DNA of 64,000 nt from Streptomyces camelliae. Its GTDB lineage: Bacteria; Actinomycetota; Actinomycetes; Streptomycetales; Streptomycetaceae. Below the pieces are notes generated by a model. It searched no databases. It worked only from the letters and a program-made list of their open reading frames with translations, and had not been told where the DNA came from. Made by a program: the position numbers and the translations under genes. The stretch is taken from NCBI RefSeq assembly GCF_027625935.1, contig NZ_CP115300.1, positions 992,001-1,056,000 on the forward strand, in the 5' to 3' direction. Positions 8,569 to 17,816 of this stretch are shown here, piece by piece. Numbering within the stretch: position 1 is the first letter of the stretch; each line of letters starts with the position of its first letter.

Positions 8569-9183
8569 TCACCGGCGGAAGCGCGCGGACCACACGGGCT
8601 CCACCACGTCCCACTCGGTGTCCCACTGCGCATACCTTCTACGGTCCAGCACCAGACGCATGCCCGCGTGCGCCGCGAAAGCCGCCATCGCCACCGCGAC
8701 GGCCGTCGTGCCGCCCACCAGCCAGCCGGTGGTGGTCGCGGCTTCCGGGGACATCGGTGCCGGCTCGACGCGGCCTTGCCGGTCGACCCAGATCCATACG
8801 GCTGACCCGGCCGTCCGGCCCTCCGGCACGCTGGCAGTACCCGTCCGTTGTCTGCCGTCCCGCTCGGTCCAGCGGACCCGCGCCCACAGCGTCGTGTCTT
8901 CGAACCTGCTCGGTACGGCTCGGGGTTGCGAAGTCAGCCGGGCGCTGACCTGGTGTCGTTCCGCTGTCTGGGCATGAACGGCGCGCACCTGAGACTGATA
9001 TGCCGTCAGTCCGGCGCGCACCGAGGCCACCGGGAGGCCGATGACAAGCACAAGCATCAGGAAGCGGAAGAACCAGTTTTCGATCCGGTCGGACGGACGC
9101 CTCAGCGGATTCGTCCCCTTGGACGGGTGCTCCTGGTGCGGCGGGCACGGACCGGATGCGTGCGGCCAATCTTGTGCACTCAT
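8569..9183 (-). CDS. Rv1733c-like membrane protein
   Basis: A 204-residue protein with two transmembrane helices, at about residues 38-60 (FFRFLMLVLVIGLPVASVRAG) and 154-177 (TTGWLVGGTTAVAVAMAAFA). Between them is an extracytoplasmic domain with WARVRWTERDGRQRTGTASVPEGRTAGSAV and VWIWVDRQGRVEP, the layout of the Rv1733c family. In Mycobacterium tuberculosis Rv1733c belongs to the DosR dormancy regulon and is a T-cell antigen; its biochemical role is unknown. The ATG at 9181-9183 is preceded by GGAGGCCAGACC. A DosR-like box lies 66-80 bases upstream (9249-9263). Confidence 0.85.
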   Translation of the reverse strand: MSAQDWPHASGPCPPHQEHPSKGTNPLRRPSDRIENWFFRFLMLVLVIGLPVASVRAGLTAYQSQVRAVHAQTAERHQVSARLTSQPRAVPSRFEDTTLWARVRWTERDGRQRTGTASVPEGRTAGSAVWIWVDRQGRVEPAPMSPEAATTTGWLVGGTTAVAVAMAAFAAHAGMRLVLDRRRYAQWDTEWDVVEPVWSARFRR

Positions 9184-9248
9184 GGTCTGGCCTCCAGCTG
9201 CTGCTGGTGCGTCTCCCCCATGATCGGGCGGCGGCAGATCCTGGTCAT

Positions 9249-9263
9249 GGGGCCGAAGGTCCC
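9249..9263 (-). promoter_or_regulatory. DosR/DevR-like box upstream of the Rv1733c-like gene
   Basis: On the minus strand the sequence is GGGACCTTCGGCCCC. It fits the core GGGACNNTCGGCCC also found at 34305-34320 and 45472-45485, and resembles the mycobacterial DosR box (GGGACTTTNGGCCC type). Its distance of 66-80 bases to the start codon suits an activator site. Assignment to a DosR-type regulator is an inference; no such regulator gene lies in the window. Confidence 0.6.
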
Positions 9264-9292
9264 GGACGAGCGGCCACCCGGCCTGTCGCCAG

Positions 9293-9620
9293 TCATATCC
9301 GACAGCGCCGCAGGTGGGCCTCGCGGAAGGCGAACCGCGCCGCTGTGCCACTGCCCTCCCCGTCCTCGACGCCGACGACGACACTCCCGAACCGAGCGCC
9401 CCGGTACTCCACCCCGCCGCGCACCACGACCACCGGACAGTCCGCGCGAGCGGCCACAGCCAGGCTCACCGAGCCCAGAAGCAACCTGCGCGATCTGCGA
9501 GCCCCCTGGACCCGAGTACCAGCGCGAAGGCGTTGCGTCCTCTGCCGAGAGGAGCGGAGGCCGCGTCGTCATGCAACACCTCGCTCGACAGCCGAACGGC
9601 GGGTGCGCGCTTCCCGGCAG
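9293..9620 (-). pseudogene. Universal stress protein remnant
   Basis: Minus-strand fragments of a tandem USP. The frame from about 9620 gives VRLSSEVLHDDAASAPLGRGRN, FALVLGSRGLADRAG. After a frameshift the continuation is LLGSVSLAVAARADCPVVVVRGG, then FGSVVVGVEDGEGSGTAARFAFREAHLRRC, stopping at 9293. This matches the middle of the intact USP at 2658-3533 closely (MLLGSVSLAVAARAVCPVIVVRGG there). Both the N-terminal strand with its VGVDGS motif and most of the second domain are gone. Confidence 0.75.
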
Positions 9621-9740
9621 GGACGACATGCGCCACAGAGAGATGTGGGGTAGTCCTCGGATGAGAAGCGCCATGCCCAGCGCACCGGCACGGACACGCT
9701 CACCGTCATTCCAGCTTCGTACGAGACGGAGGCAGCCGCC

Positions 9741-10613
9741 ATGGAGCCAGTCATCACCGTGGGCCTCGACGGCTCAGCCGAGAGCCTCGCCGCCGCTCAC
9801 TGGGCCGCCGACGCGGCCGAGCGGGGCAAGCTCGTGCTGCGCCTGCTCCATGCGTGGCCCCAGCTCGCGCCGGAACCGACCCGCGTCCCCGCAGAGATCG
9901 ATCAGAACTACTGGGCCAAGCAGATCGTGCAGAAAGCGCGGGAAGAGCTCCAGGCGCGCCACCCTGGCCTCACCATCGTCGGCAACCTGGTCGCCGACGA
10001 CGCCGACAGGGCGCTGCTTCAGGCGGCGTCGGAGTCCCAGATGCTCGTGGTCGGCTCACGGGGGCTGGCTCTCGTCGAGAGCTATTTCCTGGGCGACATC
10101 AGCATGTCCGTCGTGGCACGGGCCGAACAGCCGGTGGTCCTGGTGCGGGCCGAAGCGCGCCAACAGGCGCCGTCGCCGGCTTCTGGTGCGGCGGGCGGCG
10201 TGGTGGTGGCGCTGAAGCTGCACGGTCCAAGCGACGAACTGCTTGAGTTCGCGTTTCGCACCGCGGCGGAGCGGGGTGTTCCCCTTCAGGCCGTCCATGG
10301 CGCAAACGTGCCGCTCTTCGCGTACGTCCCGTGGGGTGTGGACCACAACGTCATCGAAGCGATCACGCAGGACACGCAGAAGCGCCTGAGCCCTGCCCTC
10401 CGCCCCTGGCGCGAGAAGTTCCCAGGCGTGACGGTGACGGACAGCCTCGGCTTCGAGGGCGCCTCCAGGGCCGTCGTGCAGGCCGCCCAGGGCGCCGGGC
10501 TGTTGGTGGTCGGCCGGCGCAGGCACCGTCCCCCGCTGCCACGTCTGGGCCCCGTGACGCAGGCGGCCATCCACCACGCGCGCTGCCCGGTGGCCGTCGT
10601 CCCCCATGAATGA
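9741..10613 (+). CDS. Tandem universal stress protein
   Basis: A 290-residue protein of two USP domains: MEPVITVGLDGSAESLAAAHWA at the start, a first loop GSRGLALVESYFLGDISMSV near residue 110, and a second domain from about residue 150 ending with GRRRHRPPLPRLGPVTQAAIHHARCPVAVVPHE. Both loops lack the full G-x2-G-x9-G-(S/T) ATP motif, so this member may bind nucleotide weakly or not at all. The ATG follows ACGGAGGCAGCCGCC. It stands alone on the plus strand between a USP remnant (9293-9620) and another (10660-10821). Confidence 0.88.
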   Translation: MEPVITVGLDGSAESLAAAHWAADAAERGKLVLRLLHAWPQLAPEPTRVPAEIDQNYWAKQIVQKAREELQARHPGLTIVGNLVADDADRALLQAASESQMLVVGSRGLALVESYFLGDISMSVVARAEQPVVLVRAEARQQAPSPASGAAGGVVVALKLHGPSDELLEFAFRTAAERGVPLQAVHGANVPLFAYVPWGVDHNVIEAITQDTQKRLSPALRPWREKFPGVTVTDSLGFEGASRAVVQAAQGAGLLVVGRRRHRPPLPRLGPVTQAAIHHARCPVAVVPHE

Positions 10614-10659
10614 GCCGAACGACCACAAGGAGCTGCGGCCTCCGGATGCGCCACGGGCC

Positions 10660-10821
10660 TCACCTTGAACGCTGCTGTCCGTTTCCAGGGCGGGGGAAGC
10701 CGCCGCGGCTCCGGGTACCCACGATGAGGCCCACCGCATGCGCGGCCGCTTGCGTCAGAGCCTGCACCGGGTGGCCGCGCACCACCTCGTGGCGCAGTTC
10801 CACGTCCGGGTGGGCGGCGCA
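10660..10821 (-). pseudogene. Universal stress protein C-terminal remnant
   Basis: Minus-strand reading gives CAAHPDVELRHEVVRGHPVQ, ALTQAAAHAVGLIVGTRSRGGF and then nonsense to a stop at 10660. This is the end of a second USP domain (helix, [12 protein letters not shown] loop), cut just where the Gly-rich loop should continue into the last helix. No start or first domain is present nearby. Confidence 0.65.
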
Positions 10822-10866
10822 GGTCCTTGAGGGGGATGGGCTGCGCCACGACCGGGGACCGAGGCC

Positions 10867-11913
10867 GTGAACGGCGGGGGGGAGACAGGCCCCCTTGCGA
10901 GGCCGGGCTGGGCAAGGTGGCTGGGTGCCGCCGTGCTCGTGGCCGCCGCGGTCGTGGTCGCCCTGACCCGGCGGCACGAACTGGTGGAGGCATACCACCT
11001 CGTCGCGCGGGTCCGCCTGCCCCAGCTGGCGATCGCCGTGGGGTGCGAGGCGATGTCCGTCGCGTGTTTCGCCGCCGTGCAGTGCCGGCTCCTGCGGGCG
11101 GGCGGGGTGATCTGGAGCATGGGGCGTATGACGGCCATCGCCACGGGCGCCAACGCCGTGGCGGGCGCGCTGCCGGGCGGGGTCGCGTTCGCGGCCGCCT
11201 GGACCTTCCGGCAGCTGTGCCGTCGGGGTGTGGAACAGGTGCTCGCCGGCGCCGTGCTGGTCGTATCCGGTGTCCTGTCGGCGCTCAGCCTGTTCGCCCT
11301 CCTTGTGGTCGGTGCGCTCGCGGCCGGCTCGGGCGGCCCGGGTGCCGTCGTGCGCCCGGTGGTCGGCGTGCTGGTGCTGTGCCTCGGGACCGGTCTGGTG
11401 GTTCTCGGCCTGTCCCGCGTCGTGGGCTTCCGCCGCGTGGTGCGGCGCACCTGGACGGGGGCGGCAGAACGGTCCAGGAGGATCCGGCAGGCAGAGGAGG
11501 CACTGGCCCGCCTGGTCGATCAGGCGCGCACGGTGGAGCCCGGATTCCGGCCGTGGCTGCGGCCGTTCGCCTACGCCGTCCTCAACTGGGGCTTCGACGC
11601 CGCATGCCTGGCCGCATGCCTGTGGGCGCTGGGCATCGGCGTGCCCTGGCACGGGCTCCTGTTGTCGTACGCACTCACACAGGTCACCGGCAGCCTGCAC
11701 CTGACCCCTGGGAACCTGGGCGTCGTGGAGGCGAGCCTGTCCGCTCTGCTCGTCGCGTACGGCCTGCAACCCGGTCAGGCGATCGCCGCCACCCTTCTCT
11801 ACCGGATCATCAGCTACTGGTTGTTGCAGCCGATCGGCTGGGCCAGCTGGATGGGCGTGACCCTGAACTCCGCTCCGTTCTCACGAAGCCGACGGAACAG
11901 AACGGACCGATGA
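10867..11913 (+). CDS. Lysylphosphatidylglycerol synthase-type transmembrane protein (UPF0104/AglD-like)
   Basis: A 348-residue polytopic membrane protein of about eight hydrophobic helices, for example WLGAAVLVAAAVVVAL (residues 18-34), LPQLAIAVGCEAMSVACF (50-68), VLAGAVLVVSGVLSALSLFALLVVGALA, and a C-terminal pair. The late motif HLTPGNLGVVEASLSALLVAYG matches the P-G-G/N-x-G-x-x-E signature of the LPG-synthase membrane domain (flippase-like part of MprF, without the soluble synthase half). Such stand-alone proteins are thought to act on lipid or glycolipid transport. The start is GTG with a weak ribosome site. A second family member is at 54233-55198. Confidence 0.78.
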   Translation: MNGGGETGPLARPGWARWLGAAVLVAAAVVVALTRRHELVEAYHLVARVRLPQLAIAVGCEAMSVACFAAVQCRLLRAGGVIWSMGRMTAIATGANAVAGALPGGVAFAAAWTFRQLCRRGVEQVLAGAVLVVSGVLSALSLFALLVVGALAAGSGGPGAVVRPVVGVLVLCLGTGLVVLGLSRVVGFRRVVRRTWTGAAERSRRIRQAEEALARLVDQARTVEPGFRPWLRPFAYAVLNWGFDAACLAACLWALGIGVPWHGLLLSYALTQVTGSLHLTPGNLGVVEASLSALLVAYGLQPGQAIAATLLYRIISYWLLQPIGWASWMGVTLNSAPFSRSRRNRTDR

Positions 11914-11914
11914 C

Positions 11915-12082
11915 GTGGCACTTGTCCACCACGGCCCCGAACAAGCCTCCGGGGACATTTCCACGGATCCGGCGATCCAGGACCCGACCGACGCGATCCG
12001 CCGTGTCGACACCACCACCATCTGCGCTACCGATCCGCACACGAGGCCTGCCGGCCCCTGGGCCTGGACCGTTCGGCCCTGA
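11915..12082 (+). pseudogene. Zinc alcohol dehydrogenase N-terminal remnant
   Basis: The frame reads VALVHHGPEQASGDISTDPA, then IQDPTDAIRRVDTTTICATD, matching the first about 40 residues of zinc-dependent alcohol dehydrogenases (usual ...DTTTICGTDLH, whose Cys is a catalytic zinc ligand). The Gly after Cys is replaced and the frame dissolves after TDPH, stopping at 12080-12082. The nearby ATG (11910) is out of frame. The remaining 205 bases up to 12288 hold the ribosome site of the next gene and nothing else recognisable. Confidence 0.65.
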
Positions 12083-12287
12083 TGCTCGCTGGTGGGCAGT
12101 GGTGCCATGGAAGTGAGCCGAGGGCAACCCATCGGACGCGGCGAAGCGGAGCGAATCCCCCGCGCACCGCGCAATCCGGGTCCGCGAGGGGCGGGCGGCC
12201 CCGGCTCCCCGATTGCGTCGACCGCGGTGCGGCGCGGGCCAGGCTCGGTGACTCTGGAGACAGAGGCAGGCGTCGGGAGGAGCCCCC

Positions 12288-14078
12288 ATGCACTGGGAGA
12301 CGATCCCCAAGGACATCACACCGGGCGTCACACCGAATCTCACCGACTACGACCAGGCCAGTTCCGACTTCTCCTGGTCGCAGGCGCGCACCGCGCTGGC
12401 CGGGCTGCCCGACGGTGGGCTGAACATCGCGCACGAGGCGGTCGACCGGCATGCGGGCCCGGATCACGGGGACAAGGTCGCGCTGCGGTGCATCGCTCGT
12501 GACAACGCCGTCTCCACTGTCACGTACGCCGAGCTGGCCCGACGTACGTCCCGCTTCGCGAACGCCCTGCGGTCGCTCGGCGTCGGCCATGGGGACCGGG
12601 TGTTCACCCTGCTCGGCCGCTGTCCCGAGCTCTACACGGTGGTTCTGGGCACGCTGAAGAACACCGGCGTGTTGTGCCCGTTGTTCTCCGCGTTCGGCCC
12701 GGACCCGGTGGAGCAGCGGCTGCGGCTCGGCGACGCGCGCGTGCTGGTGACGACCGCGGCTCTGTACCGGCGCAAGGTCGCCGACCGGCGGGCGTCGCTT
12801 GCCGGTCTCGACCACGTCCTCATCGTGGGGCCCGGTGCCGAGGAACTGCCCGGAACGGTCTCCTTCGACGCGTTGATGTCCGCAGCCTCGGACAGCTTCC
12901 GCATCCCGCCGACCTCGCCGGAGGACATGGCTCTGCTGCACTTCACCAGCGGGACCACCGGGACCCCCAAGGGCGCGATCCACGTCCACGAAGCGGTCGT
13001 CGCCCACTACGCCACGGCCGACTACGCCCTGGATCTGCATCCCGAGGACGTGTACTGGTGCACCGCCGACCCCGGCTGGGTCACCGGAATGTCGTACGGC
13101 GTCATCGCCCCGCTCGTCCATGGCGTGACCGTCGTCGTCGACGAGGGTGACTACGACGCCCGGCGCTGGTACCGGATCCTCGGCGAGCAGCGGGTCAGCG
13201 TCTGGTACACCGCGCCCACGGCTCTGCGCATGCTGATGCGGTCCACGCCCCGCGAGGGTCCGTACGACCTGCCACGCTCGTACGACCTGTCGGCTCTGCG
13301 CTTCATCGCCTCGGTCGGCGAGCCCCTCAACCCCGAGGCCGTGGTGTGGGGGAAGGACGTGCTCGGCCTGCCGGTGCACGACAACTGGTGGCAGACCGAG
13401 ACGGGCTGCATCATGATCGCGAACTTCGCGGCCTGCGACATCAGGCCCGGCTCGATGGGGCGGCCGCTGCCCGGTGTCGAGGCGGCCGTGCTGAAGCAGG
13501 GCGAGGACGGCCGGGCGATGGTCACCGACGGCAGGGTGACGGAGGTGGACCGTCCCGACGTGGCGGGCGAGTTGGCGCTGCGGCCGGGCTGGCCGTCCAT
13601 GTTCCGCGGCTATCTGCACGACAAGGAGCGTTACGACGCGTCGTTCACCGACGGCTGGTACCTGACGGGCGACCTGGTCAGGAGGGATGCGGACGGCTGG
13701 TACTGGTTCGTGGGGCGCGCCGACGACGTCATCAAGTCGGCGGGGCATCTGATCGGCCCGTTCGAGGTGGAGAGCGCGCTGATGGAACACCCGGCGGTCG
13801 CGGAGGCCGGAGTGATCGGCCGGCCGGACCCGGTCGCCGGGAACGTAGTCAAAGCGTTCGTGTCGCTGCGACCCGGCATCGAGGCGAGCCCGGATCTGGA
13901 GCGGGAGCTGCTGGCCTTCGCTCGCCGTCGGCTGGGCCCGGCCGTCGCACCCCGGGAGATCGCCTTCGACCAGAACCTGCCCAAGACCCGCAGTGGCAAG
14001 GTCATGCGCCGCCTCCTGCGTGCACGTGAACTCGGCCTGCCCACAGGCGACTTGTCGACCCTGGAGGGATCCGGATGA
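12288..14078 (+). CDS. acsA: Acetyl-CoA synthetase (AMP-forming)
   Basis: A 596-residue adenylate-forming enzyme that makes acetyl-CoA from acetate, ATP and CoA via acetyl-AMP. Motifs in order: the P-loop-like [14 protein letters not shown] near residue 218, a [11 protein letters not shown] segment, [10 protein letters not shown] near 367 (ATP/acetate pocket), [14 protein letters not shown] near 465, and the C-terminal [14 protein letters not shown] near 569 with the lysine that is acetylated in regulated homologues. It opens [22 protein letters not shown] as in AcsA of the shorter bacterial type. The start follows GGGAGGAG. Its stop overlaps the E1-alpha start (ATGA), so acetyl-CoA synthesis from acetate and from pyruvate is translated together. 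Confidence 0.88.
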   Translation: MHWETIPKDITPGVTPNLTDYDQASSDFSWSQARTALAGLPDGGLNIAHEAVDRHAGPDHGDKVALRCIARDNAVSTVTYAELARRTSRFANALRSLGVGHGDRVFTLLGRCPELYTVVLGTLKNTGVLCPLFSAFGPDPVEQRLRLGDARVLVTTAALYRRKVADRRASLAGLDHVLIVGPGAEELPGTVSFDALMSAASDSFRIPPTSPEDMALLHFTSGTTGTPKGAIHVHEAVVAHYATADYALDLHPEDVYWCTADPGWVTGMSYGVIAPLVHGVTVVVDEGDYDARRWYRILGEQRVSVWYTAPTALRMLMRSTPREGPYDLPRSYDLSALRFIASVGEPLNPEAVVWGKDVLGLPVHDNWWQTETGCIMIANFAACDIRPGSMGRPLPGVEAAVLKQGEDGRAMVTDGRVTEVDRPDVAGELALRPGWPSMFRGYLHDKERYDASFTDGWYLTGDLVRRDADGWYWFVGRADDVIKSAGHLIGPFEVESALMEHPAVAEAGVIGRPDPVAGNVVKAFVSLRPGIEASPDLERELLAFARRRLGPAVAPREIAFDQNLPKTRSGKVMRRLLRARELGLPTGDLSTLEGSG

Positions 14079-15157
14079 GCCCCGCCCGCGACACCCGCAC
14101 CCGGAAGGGCTCGGCGGCCCCGAAGGCGGCGAAGAAGGCCGCGACGAGCAAGCAGGCCGAGAAGACATGGGCCCTCGCCGGTCGGCCCGCCACCGCGCAC
14201 AGCGTGGATCTCCTGGAGGCCATGCTGCGCATTCGGCGCTTCGAGGAGCGATGCGTCGAGCTCTACAGCGCGGCACGGATCCGCGGCTTCGTCCACCTCT
14301 ACATCGGCGAGGAGGCCGTCGCCGTCGGCGTCAACGAGGCGCTCAGCCCCGAGGACGCGGTGGTCGCAACCTACCGCGAACACGGCCACGCACTCGCCCG
14401 CGGTATCCCCGCCGAGGCCGTCATGGCCGAGATGTACGGCAGGACGACCGGCTGCAGCGGGGGCCGCGGCGGATCCATGCACCTGTTCGACGCGAGCCGC
14501 CGTTTCTACGGCGGCAGCGCGATCGTCGCCGGCGGGCTCCCCCTGGCCGCGGGTCTCGCCCTCGCCGACCGCATGCGCGGGCAACACCGCGTCACCTGCT
14601 GCTTCTTCGGCGACGGAGCCTTCGCCGAGGGCGAGTTCCACGAGACGGCGAACCTCGCTGCCCTGTGGAACCTGCCGCTGCTGCTGGCCTGCGAGAACAA
14701 CCTCTACGCCATGGGCACCGCCCTCGCGCGGGAGCACGCGCAGACCGACCTGGCCATGCGCGCCGCCTCCTACGGCATGCCCGCCTGGGCCGTGGACGGC
14801 ATGGACGTCGAAGCCGTCGAGCAGGCCGCCCGCCGGGCCGCCGAGGGCATCCGGGCCGGCACCGGACCGCACTTCCTGGAGCTGCGCACCTACCGCTTCC
14901 GCGCCCACTCCATGTACGACCCGGACCGCTACCGTGGCAAGGCGGAGATAGAGCAGTGGAAGGCCCGGGACCCGATCAACCGGCTCATCGAGCGCATGCG
15001 CGAGGACGGCGAACTGGGCGACAAGGACCTCGCCGGGATCGAGGGCCGGGTCACCGACGAGGTCGACCGCGCCGTCGAAGCGGCCGAGCAGGCGCCGGAA
15101 GAGCCGGTCGAAGACCTGCTCCGCCATGTCACCAGCACGTCTGCGGAGGTGAGCTGA
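14075..15157 (+). CDS. pdhA: Pyruvate (2-oxoacid) dehydrogenase E1 component, alpha subunit
   Basis: A 360-residue ThDP-dependent E1 alpha subunit. After a Lys/Ala-rich N-terminal tail of about 35 residues come [40 protein letters not shown] sequence (shown in pieces: [17 protein letters not shown]), the regulatory-loop [13 protein letters not shown] near 130, and the thiamine diphosphate motif [17 protein letters not shown] to ENN (residues about 179-208). [15 protein letters not shown] near 273 is the conserved loop, which in mammals is phosphorylated. It forms an alpha2-beta2 heterotetramer with the next gene. The ATG overlaps the stop of acsA. Confidence 0.88.
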   Translation: MSPARDTRTRKGSAAPKAAKKAATSKQAEKTWALAGRPATAHSVDLLEAMLRIRRFEERCVELYSAARIRGFVHLYIGEEAVAVGVNEALSPEDAVVATYREHGHALARGIPAEAVMAEMYGRTTGCSGGRGGSMHLFDASRRFYGGSAIVAGGLPLAAGLALADRMRGQHRVTCCFFGDGAFAEGEFHETANLAALWNLPLLLACENNLYAMGTALAREHAQTDLAMRAASYGMPAWAVDGMDVEAVEQAARRAAEGIRAGTGPHFLELRTYRFRAHSMYDPDRYRGKAEIEQWKARDPINRLIERMREDGELGDKDLAGIEGRVTDEVDRAVEAAEQAPEEPVEDLLRHVTSTSAEVS

Positions 15158-15159
15158 CC

Positions 15160-16158
15160 ATGGGCAGCGGCGGGCACCCGGAGGAGGCGAAGACGACCTA
15201 CCGGGAGGCGATGCGTGAGGCTCTGCGGGAGGCCCTGCGCGCCGACGAGCGCGTCTTTCTCATGGGTGAGGACGTGGGCCGCTATGGCGGATGCTTCGGC
15301 GTCAGCCTCGGCCTGCTGGAGGAGTTCGGACCGGACCGGGTCCGCGACACCCCGTTGTCGGAGTCCGCGTTCGTGGGTGCGGGCATCGGCGCGGCCCTGG
15401 CCGGGATGCGGCCGATCGTCGAGATCATGACCGTCAACTTCAGCCTGCTCGCCCTCGACCAGATCCTCAACAACGCCGCCACCCTGCTGCACATGTCGGG
15501 CGGCCAGCTGCCCGTACCGCTGGTGATCCGCATGACAACGGGCGCGGGACGGCAGCTCGCCGCCCAGCACTCCCACAGCCTGGAGGGCTGGTACGCGCAC
15601 ATCCCCGGCATCCGCGTCCTCGCACCGGCCACCATCGAGGACGCCCGCCACATGCTCGCCCCGGCACTGGCCGACCCAGACCCCGTGCTGATCTTCGAAC
15701 ACGGCAGCCTCTACAACGCCGTCGGCGAACTCGCCCCGCCCGCCGCCCCGGTGGACCTGGACCATGCCGCGATCCGCAGGCCGGGCACCGACATCTCCCT
15801 GATCACCTACGGCGGCTCGCTGCCCAAAGCCCTCACCGCGGCCGACGAACTGGCCGCCGAGGGCATCAGTGCCGAGGTGATCGACCTGCGCACACTCCGG
15901 CCCCTCGACGACGCGACGATCGCCGCCTCCGTCGCTCGTACACACCGCGTCGTCATCGTGGACGAGGCCTGGCGCACCGGAAGCCTTGCCGCCGAGATCT
16001 CCGCCCGCATCGCCGAGCAGTCGTTCTACGAACTGGATGCCCCCGTGGAGCGGGTGTGCAGTGCGGAGGTTCCCATCCCGTACGCCCGGCGGCTTGAGGA
16101 GGCCGCCCTGCCGCAGAGCGCCGACATCGTTTCGGCGGCACACCGGGCGGTGGACTGA
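15160..16158 (+). CDS. pdhB: Pyruvate (2-oxoacid) dehydrogenase E1 component, beta subunit
   Basis: A 332-residue transketolase-like E1 beta subunit: [28 protein letters not shown] at the start (the Glu activates ThDP), [18 protein letters not shown] near 62, and the C-terminal swivel-type domain with [22 protein letters not shown] and [17 protein letters not shown]. The ATG at 15160 lies three bases after the alpha stop and is preceded by GGAGGTGAG. The enzyme pair decarboxylates a 2-oxoacid and acylates the lipoyl group of E2. The substrate is taken as pyruvate from similarity and from acsA next door; an acetoin or branched-chain dehydrogenase cannot be excluded. Confidence 0.87.
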   Translation: MGSGGHPEEAKTTYREAMREALREALRADERVFLMGEDVGRYGGCFGVSLGLLEEFGPDRVRDTPLSESAFVGAGIGAALAGMRPIVEIMTVNFSLLALDQILNNAATLLHMSGGQLPVPLVIRMTTGAGRQLAAQHSHSLEGWYAHIPGIRVLAPATIEDARHMLAPALADPDPVLIFEHGSLYNAVGELAPPAAPVDLDHAAIRRPGTDISLITYGGSLPKALTAADELAAEGISAEVIDLRTLRPLDDATIAASVARTHRVVIVDEAWRTGSLAAEISARIAEQSFYELDAPVERVCSAEVPIPYARRLEEAALPQSADIVSAAHRAVD

Positions 16159-16160
16159 CC

Positions 16161-17546
16161 ATGGCCGAGTTCACCATGCCGTCCCTGGGCGCCGACATGG
16201 ACGAGGGCACTCTCCAGGAATGGCTGGTGGGGCCCGGTGACCTGGTCCACAAGGGCGATCCGGTCGCGGTCGTCGAGACCGCGAAGTCCACGATCGAGGT
16301 GGAGTGCTTCGAGACCGGGACGATGGGAAAGCTGCTCGTCGCGCCGGGTACGACGGTGCCGGTCGGTACTGCGCTCGCACTGATCGAGCCAACCGCAGAA
16401 GAACCCAAGGGACGCGAGAAGCGTCGCAAGGCCGAGAAAGCCGAAGAGAAACGACCGGCCGGCCCAGCGCCGAAACACGCGGCGCACCCTGCCCAGCCCG
16501 AATCCGCACGCGTTACGGTGCCGTCCGATGTGCACGGCCTCCGGCACATCGAGGCGGGCCCCCTGCTCCGCCACCTCGCGGAGCGCAGCGGCATCGAACT
16601 GGAGACCCTCCAGGGATCCGGGCCCGGAGGCCGCATCACCCGAACCGACGTCGAGCAGGCAGTCGCAGCCACCGGGGCCGCCGCTCCGCCATCGCGCCTG
16701 CGGGTCAGCCCATTCGCCCGACGGCTCGCCGCAGAACTGGACGTCGACCTGGCCGCGGTGGCGGGGACCGGCAAGGACGGCGCCGTCCGCGCCGACGACG
16801 TGCGCAGGGCAGCCCCGGGACCGACGACCACGGCCGCACCCCCGCGCCACGTCGCCGCCGCTGCGCGCCCCTCCGAAGACCGGGCGTCCACGATGCGCCA
16901 GGCGATCGCCGGACTCATGGCCCGCGCCAATCGCGACATCCCGCACTACTACCTGTCCACCACCGTCGACATGGCCACCGCCATGGACTGGCTGCGCGAA
17001 CACAACCGGCGCAGCCCCGTCGGCGAGCGGCTGCTTCCCGCCGCCCTGCTCCTCAAGGCCGCGGCCCTCGCAGCCCGCGAGGTCCCCGAGCTCAACGGCA
17101 TCTGGACCGAGGACCGCTTCACGGCGGGCGACGGCGTGCACCTCGGCGTGGCCGTGTCCCTGCGCGGCGGCGGGCTTGTCGCCCCTGCCCTGCGCGACGC
17201 GGACACCCTTGAACTCCCCCGTCTGATGACCGCCTTGAAAGACCTGGTCGCCCGCGCCCGCACCGGCAGGCTCCGCGGTTCCGAGGTGTCCGGCCCGACC
17301 ATCACGGTCACCAATCTCGGTGACCAGGGTGTGGAAACCGTCTTCGGCGTCATCTACCCGCCGCAGGTGGCCCTGGTCGGCTTCGGACGGGTCACCGACC
17401 GTCCGTGCGCCGTCGACGGACTGCTGGGCGTACGGCCCGTCGTCACAGCCACCCTGTCGGCGGACCACCGAGCGACCGACGGCGCCGTCGGAGCCCGCTA
17501 CCTCACAGCGGTCGACCGCCTGCTGCAGAAGCCGGAGGAGCTGTGA
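16161..17546 (+). CDS. pdhC: Dihydrolipoamide acyltransferase, E2 component
   Basis: A 461-residue E2: one lipoyl domain (residues 1-77, with lipoylated Lys in VETAKSTIEV near residue 43), an Ala/Lys/Pro-rich linker, a first E1/E3-binding-type domain around 125-165 (LRHLAERSGIELETLQGSGPGGRITRTDV, shown for its GSGPGGRI core), a second similar one around 178-220 (ARRLAAELDVDLAAVAGTGKDG), and the catalytic domain from about 245 with the active-site LSADHRATDGAVGARYL near 434. Two peripheral-subunit-binding domains are unusual; most E2 proteins have one. No E3 (lipoamide dehydrogenase) gene is linked, so a housekeeping E3 must serve. The GTG of the next gene overlaps its stop. Confidence 0.85.
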   Translation: MAEFTMPSLGADMDEGTLQEWLVGPGDLVHKGDPVAVVETAKSTIEVECFETGTMGKLLVAPGTTVPVGTALALIEPTAEEPKGREKRRKAEKAEEKRPAGPAPKHAAHPAQPESARVTVPSDVHGLRHIEAGPLLRHLAERSGIELETLQGSGPGGRITRTDVEQAVAATGAAAPPSRLRVSPFARRLAAELDVDLAAVAGTGKDGAVRADDVRRAAPGPTTTAAPPRHVAAAARPSEDRASTMRQAIAGLMARANRDIPHYYLSTTVDMATAMDWLREHNRRSPVGERLLPAALLLKAAALAAREVPELNGIWTEDRFTAGDGVHLGVAVSLRGGGLVAPALRDADTLELPRLMTALKDLVARARTGRLRGSEVSGPTITVTNLGDQGVETVFGVIYPPQVALVGFGRVTDRPCAVDGLLGVRPVVTATLSADHRATDGAVGARYLTAVDRLLQKPEEL

Positions 17547-17788
17547 ACCGTACCGAAGCACTGGACATCGTCAAGGAGTCGATCGTCCGCGTCGTCCCTG
17601 ACGCCGACTTCACCGCTCTGGGACCCGACGACCCGTTCCGCGACGCCCTCGAAATGGACTCGCTGGACTACCTGGGTTTCATCGAGATCCTCAGCGAACG
17701 CACCGGCATCCGCATCGACGACGAGGACACCCCGCAGCTCACCACGCTCTCCGGCAGCGCCGACTTCCTCGTCGCCCGGGCGCAATGA
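17543..17788 (+). CDS. Acyl carrier protein
   Basis: An 81-residue acyl carrier protein with the phosphopantetheine attachment serine in ALEMDSLDYLGFIEIL (about residue 43) and the acidic helix II that follows. The GTG start overlaps the E2 stop (GTGA), so it is translationally coupled to a dehydrogenase complex. That is an odd place for an ACP and hints that an acyl group made by the complex or by the synthetase is loaded onto it. It is not the primary fatty-acid ACP, since no fab genes are near. The gene converges on the V-ATPase operon. Confidence 0.85.
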   Translation: MNRTEALDIVKESIVRVVPDADFTALGPDDPFRDALEMDSLDYLGFIEILSERTGIRIDDEDTPQLTTLSGSADFLVARAQ

Positions 17789-17816
17789 CGTGCCTTGGAC
17801 GAACGGCGAACGTGTG

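Noticed and set aside
12027..14276. 749-codon minus-strand frame opposite acsA
   Set aside because: Mirror frame of a strongly coding gene; Arg/His/Pro-rich and without any motif.
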